Shown here piece by piece: positions 22,529 to 24,247 of a stretch of 24,247 bases of DNA. Origin of the DNA: Bacteroidales bacterium (GTDB lineage: Bacteria > Bacteroidota > Bacteroidia > Bacteroidales > Bacteroidaceae); the NCBI GenBank assembly GCA_004558865.1, contig SFCY01000021.1, forward strand, positions 1-24,247, written 5' to 3'. A model generated the notes under the pieces. The model made no database searches. It saw only the letters and a program-made list of their open reading frames with translations, and was not told the origin of the DNA. Both the position numbers and the translations under genes were made by a program. Each line of letters starts with the position of its first letter. Within the stretch, counting starts at the first letter, position 1.

Positions 22529-24058
22529 CTATGGCTGTGCGGGCGCGGGCTGGGAGTTGAGCAGGAGCATGTCGTCGAGGTTGCGGCGGCTGTTGCTCAG
22601 CCGAGGGATCTTGTGCTGGCCGCCGAGCTTGTTCTTCGACTTGAGCCAGTCGTTGAAGAGGCCCCTGCGCGCCTTGATGATTTCCAGCCGCTGCAGCGTG
22701 ATGTCGTTGGAGCGCTTGGCCTCGTAGTCGGAGTTGATCTCCTGCAGGCGATGGTCGAGCAGGTTGGCGAACTCCTCCAGGTCGGCCGGCTCCTTGGCAA
22801 ACTCGATGAGCCACTGGTGGCGGCACTTGGCGTTGGCGTCCATATACACGGGTGCGGCCGTATACTCCAGCACCTGTGCGCCCGTCTTCTCGCAGGCGTA
22901 GGCCAGTCCCTTCTCGGCGTTGTCCATGATGAGCTCCTCGCCAAAGGCGTTGATGAAGTATTTCGTGCGCCCGGTGATGATGAACTTGTAGGGGTTGCGC
23001 GAGGTGAAGCTCACCGTGTCGCCGATGATGTATCGCCACAGTCCGCACGAGGTGGAGATCACCATGGCGTAGTTCTTGCCCACTTCCACATCCTGCAGCG
23101 GGATGATGGGCGCGCCGTCCTGTCCGAACTTGTCCATCGGGATGAACTCGTAGAACACGCCGTAGTCGAGCATGAGCATCATCGACTTGTCGTTGGGGTC
23201 GTCCTGCAGGCCGAAGAATCCCTCCGAGGCGTTGTAGGTCTCCATGTAGTGCATGTTGGGGTTGCGGATGATCTGCTCATACTGCGAGCGGTAGGGCGTG
23301 AAGGCGATTCCCCCGTGGAAGAACACCTCCAGGTTGGGCCACACCTCGTCGATGGTCTTCTTGCCCGTGGTCTCGAGCACTTTCACCAGCACGGACAGCA
23401 TCCACGACGGTACGCCCGAGATGTTGGTCACGTTCTTTCCCGCGCACTCGGCCGCAATGCACTCCCGCTTGAGCTCGAAGTCGGAGAGCAGCGCCGTCTT
23501 CTTCTTCGGCACGCGAATGAGGTTGGCCAGCGGGTTGATGTTCTCGATGAGGATGGCGCTGAGGTCGCCCACGAGCGAGCCCTCGATGTTGTAGTTGGGG
23601 CTGTGGCTGCCTCCGAGTATGAGCGAGCGTCCGTCGAAGAGCCTGCTCTTGGGGTTGTTGCGCAGGTAGAGGGCCACGGCGTCGAATCCGCCCCGATAGT
23701 GTATGTTGTGCAGTCCGTCGTGTGAGACGGGGATGAACTTGCTCTTGTCGTTGGTGGTGCCGCTGCTCTTGGCAAACCATTTCACGTTGCCGGGCCACAG
23801 CACGTTGGGTTCCCCGTGGCGCATACGGTCGATGTCGTGTTTCAGCTCCTCGTAGGTGTTGACGGGCACGCAGCGTGCGAAATCCTCATATCCACGCGCC
23901 TTGGTCATGGAGTACTTGCGTCCGTATTCTGTGTCCTTTCCATGCTGCAGGAGGTATTGCAGCACCTTGTGCTGCAGGGCCTCCGCGCCGTTGACATGTT
24001 CTTCGAGCTGCCGTTGGCGGCGCAGGAACACCTTTGCGACAATATCTGTTAAACTCAT
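22529..24058 (-). CDS. GH3-type acyl-adenylate synthetase
   Basis: 509 aa, the normal length for bacterial GH3-family proteins. ATP-binding loop SSGTTNDKSK (98-107), the YNASE acidic motif (275-279, METYNASEGFFGLQ), and the WRYIIGD motif (341-347) followed by TGRTKYFINAFGEEL at the hinge to the C-terminal domain. Plant GH3 enzymes adenylate jasmonate or auxin and form amides with amino acids; the bacterial substrate is unknown, and plant-hormone conjugation should not be assumed. The start is the first ATG after a promoter box. It is the first gene of a likely three-gene operon with the Ig-like lipoprotein and DUF3108 protein. There is no signal peptide, so it is cytoplasmic. Confidence 0.92.
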   Translation of the reverse strand: MSLTDIVAKVFLRRQRQLEEHVNGAEALQHKVLQYLLQHGKDTEYGRKYSMTKARGYEDFARCVPVNTYEELKHDIDRMRHGEPNVLWPGNVKWFAKSSGTTNDKSKFIPVSHDGLHNIHYRGGFDAVALYLRNNPKSRLFDGRSLILGGSHSPNYNIEGSLVGDLSAILIENINPLANLIRVPKKKTALLSDFELKRECIAAECAGKNVTNISGVPSWMLSVLVKVLETTGKKTIDEVWPNLEVFFHGGIAFTPYRSQYEQIIRNPNMHYMETYNASEGFFGLQDDPNDKSMMLMLDYGVFYEFIPMDKFGQDGAPIIPLQDVEVGKNYAMVISTSCGLWRYIIGDTVSFTSRNPYKFIITGRTKYFINAFGEELIMDNAEKGLAYACEKTGAQVLEYTAAPVYMDANAKCRHQWLIEFAKEPADLEEFANLLDHRLQEINSDYEAKRSNDITLQRLEIIKARRGLFNDWLKSKNKLGGQHKIPRLSNSRRNLDDMLLLNSQPAPAQP

Positions 24059-24089
24059 TTTCTGATGTTCGGTAAAATCCTTTGGAGTG

Positions 24090-24097
24090 CAAAGTTA
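24090..24097 (-). promoter_or_regulatory. Candidate -7 box for the GH3-led operon
   Basis: TAACTTTG on the minus strand, 31 bases before the GH3 ATG, in an AT-rich region. No clear TTTG at -33 distance was found. The remaining 24098-24247 has no gene I can support; it contains an inverted pair AAAAGTCT/AGACTTTT (24171-24178, 24229-24236). Confidence 0.55.
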
Positions 24098-24247
24098 AGC
24101 GTTTCTTTTCTAATAAACGATAAATTACTGTTTTTTTAAGGCTGGTTCTCCTCAATTCCGCAACCCTACTAAAAGTCTCAGAGCGTTGAGGCCCAAACCG
24201 CCAAGAATGCGATTTTTCTAGTTCGGACAGACTTTTTACCATGTGTT

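Noticed and set aside
22475..23725. Plus-strand open frame of 416 codons
   Set aside because: Antisense to the GH3 gene with shadow composition.
23886..24242. Minus-strand frame of 118 codons starting near the window end
   Set aside because: Overlaps the GH3 promoter and start in another frame; no family resemblance.

Overview
The window looks like chromosomal DNA of a GC-rich Bacteroidota, most likely Bacteroidales close to Prevotella. This is inferred from protein families (DUF1304, GH3-type acyl-adenylase, Ig-like lipoprotein plus DUF3108, tandem FKBP lipoproteins, vertebrate-type glutaminyl cyclase, zinc-less sirtuin). It also fits the Bacteroidota promoter elements TTTG-N19-TAnnTTTG, seen in full at two places, with the -7 box alone at several others, and the generally weak Shine-Dalgarno sites. 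I see no rRNA, tRNA, CRISPR array, transposase, phage or plasmid gene. The window reads as core chromosome, with the clearest oddities in fused genes and intergenic structure.

Layout. 1-2292 (+): end of a surface-polysaccharide/LPS glycosyltransferase cluster, with a GT4-GT2 fused reading frame cut by the window edge and a GT9 heptosyltransferase-like gene. 2402-3614 (-): DUF1304 membrane protein and an NAD(P)-binding SDR-like protein, each with its own promoter. 3615-4239: non-coding stretch with clustered inverted repeats. 4240-5289 (+): lipoprotein C1 cysteine protease, converging on 5312-6343 (-), a membrane-anchored type II glutaminyl cyclase. 6344-6533: a long imperfect hairpin element. 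6534-8393 (-): an unusual class I amidotransferase-like hydrolase (C26) fused to a membrane-dipeptidase (M19) domain, preceded on the same strand by an Lrp/AsnC regulator (8547-9011). 9481-12283 (-): three consecutive FKBP-type prolyl isomerases predicted to be cytosolic, lipoprotein and periplasmic, ending in a strong terminator. 12450-13139 (+): sirtuin deacylase.

13341-19498 (+): five closely packed genes: extended SDR, PAP2/Aur1-like membrane enzyme, miaB, MsbA-like ABC exporter and LpxL-like acyltransferase. Four of the five suggest envelope lipid synthesis or transport, with miaB apparently having its own internal promoter. The unit ends in a 21-bp perfect hairpin. 19603-24058 (-): GH3 acyl-adenylase, Ig-like lipoprotein and DUF3108 exported protein, probably one operon from a promoter at about 24.1 kb.

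Functional themes: envelope biogenesis (glycosyltransferases, lipid enzymes, exporter) and maturation, folding or turnover of exported proteins and peptides (glutaminyl cyclase, C1 protease, FKBPs, dipeptidase fusion). I did not find a clear new defence or mobile system. The strongest candidates for something unusual are the C26-M19 fusion, the GT4-GT2 fusion, the lipid operon with an internal promoter inside a coding tail, and two structured intergenic elements.
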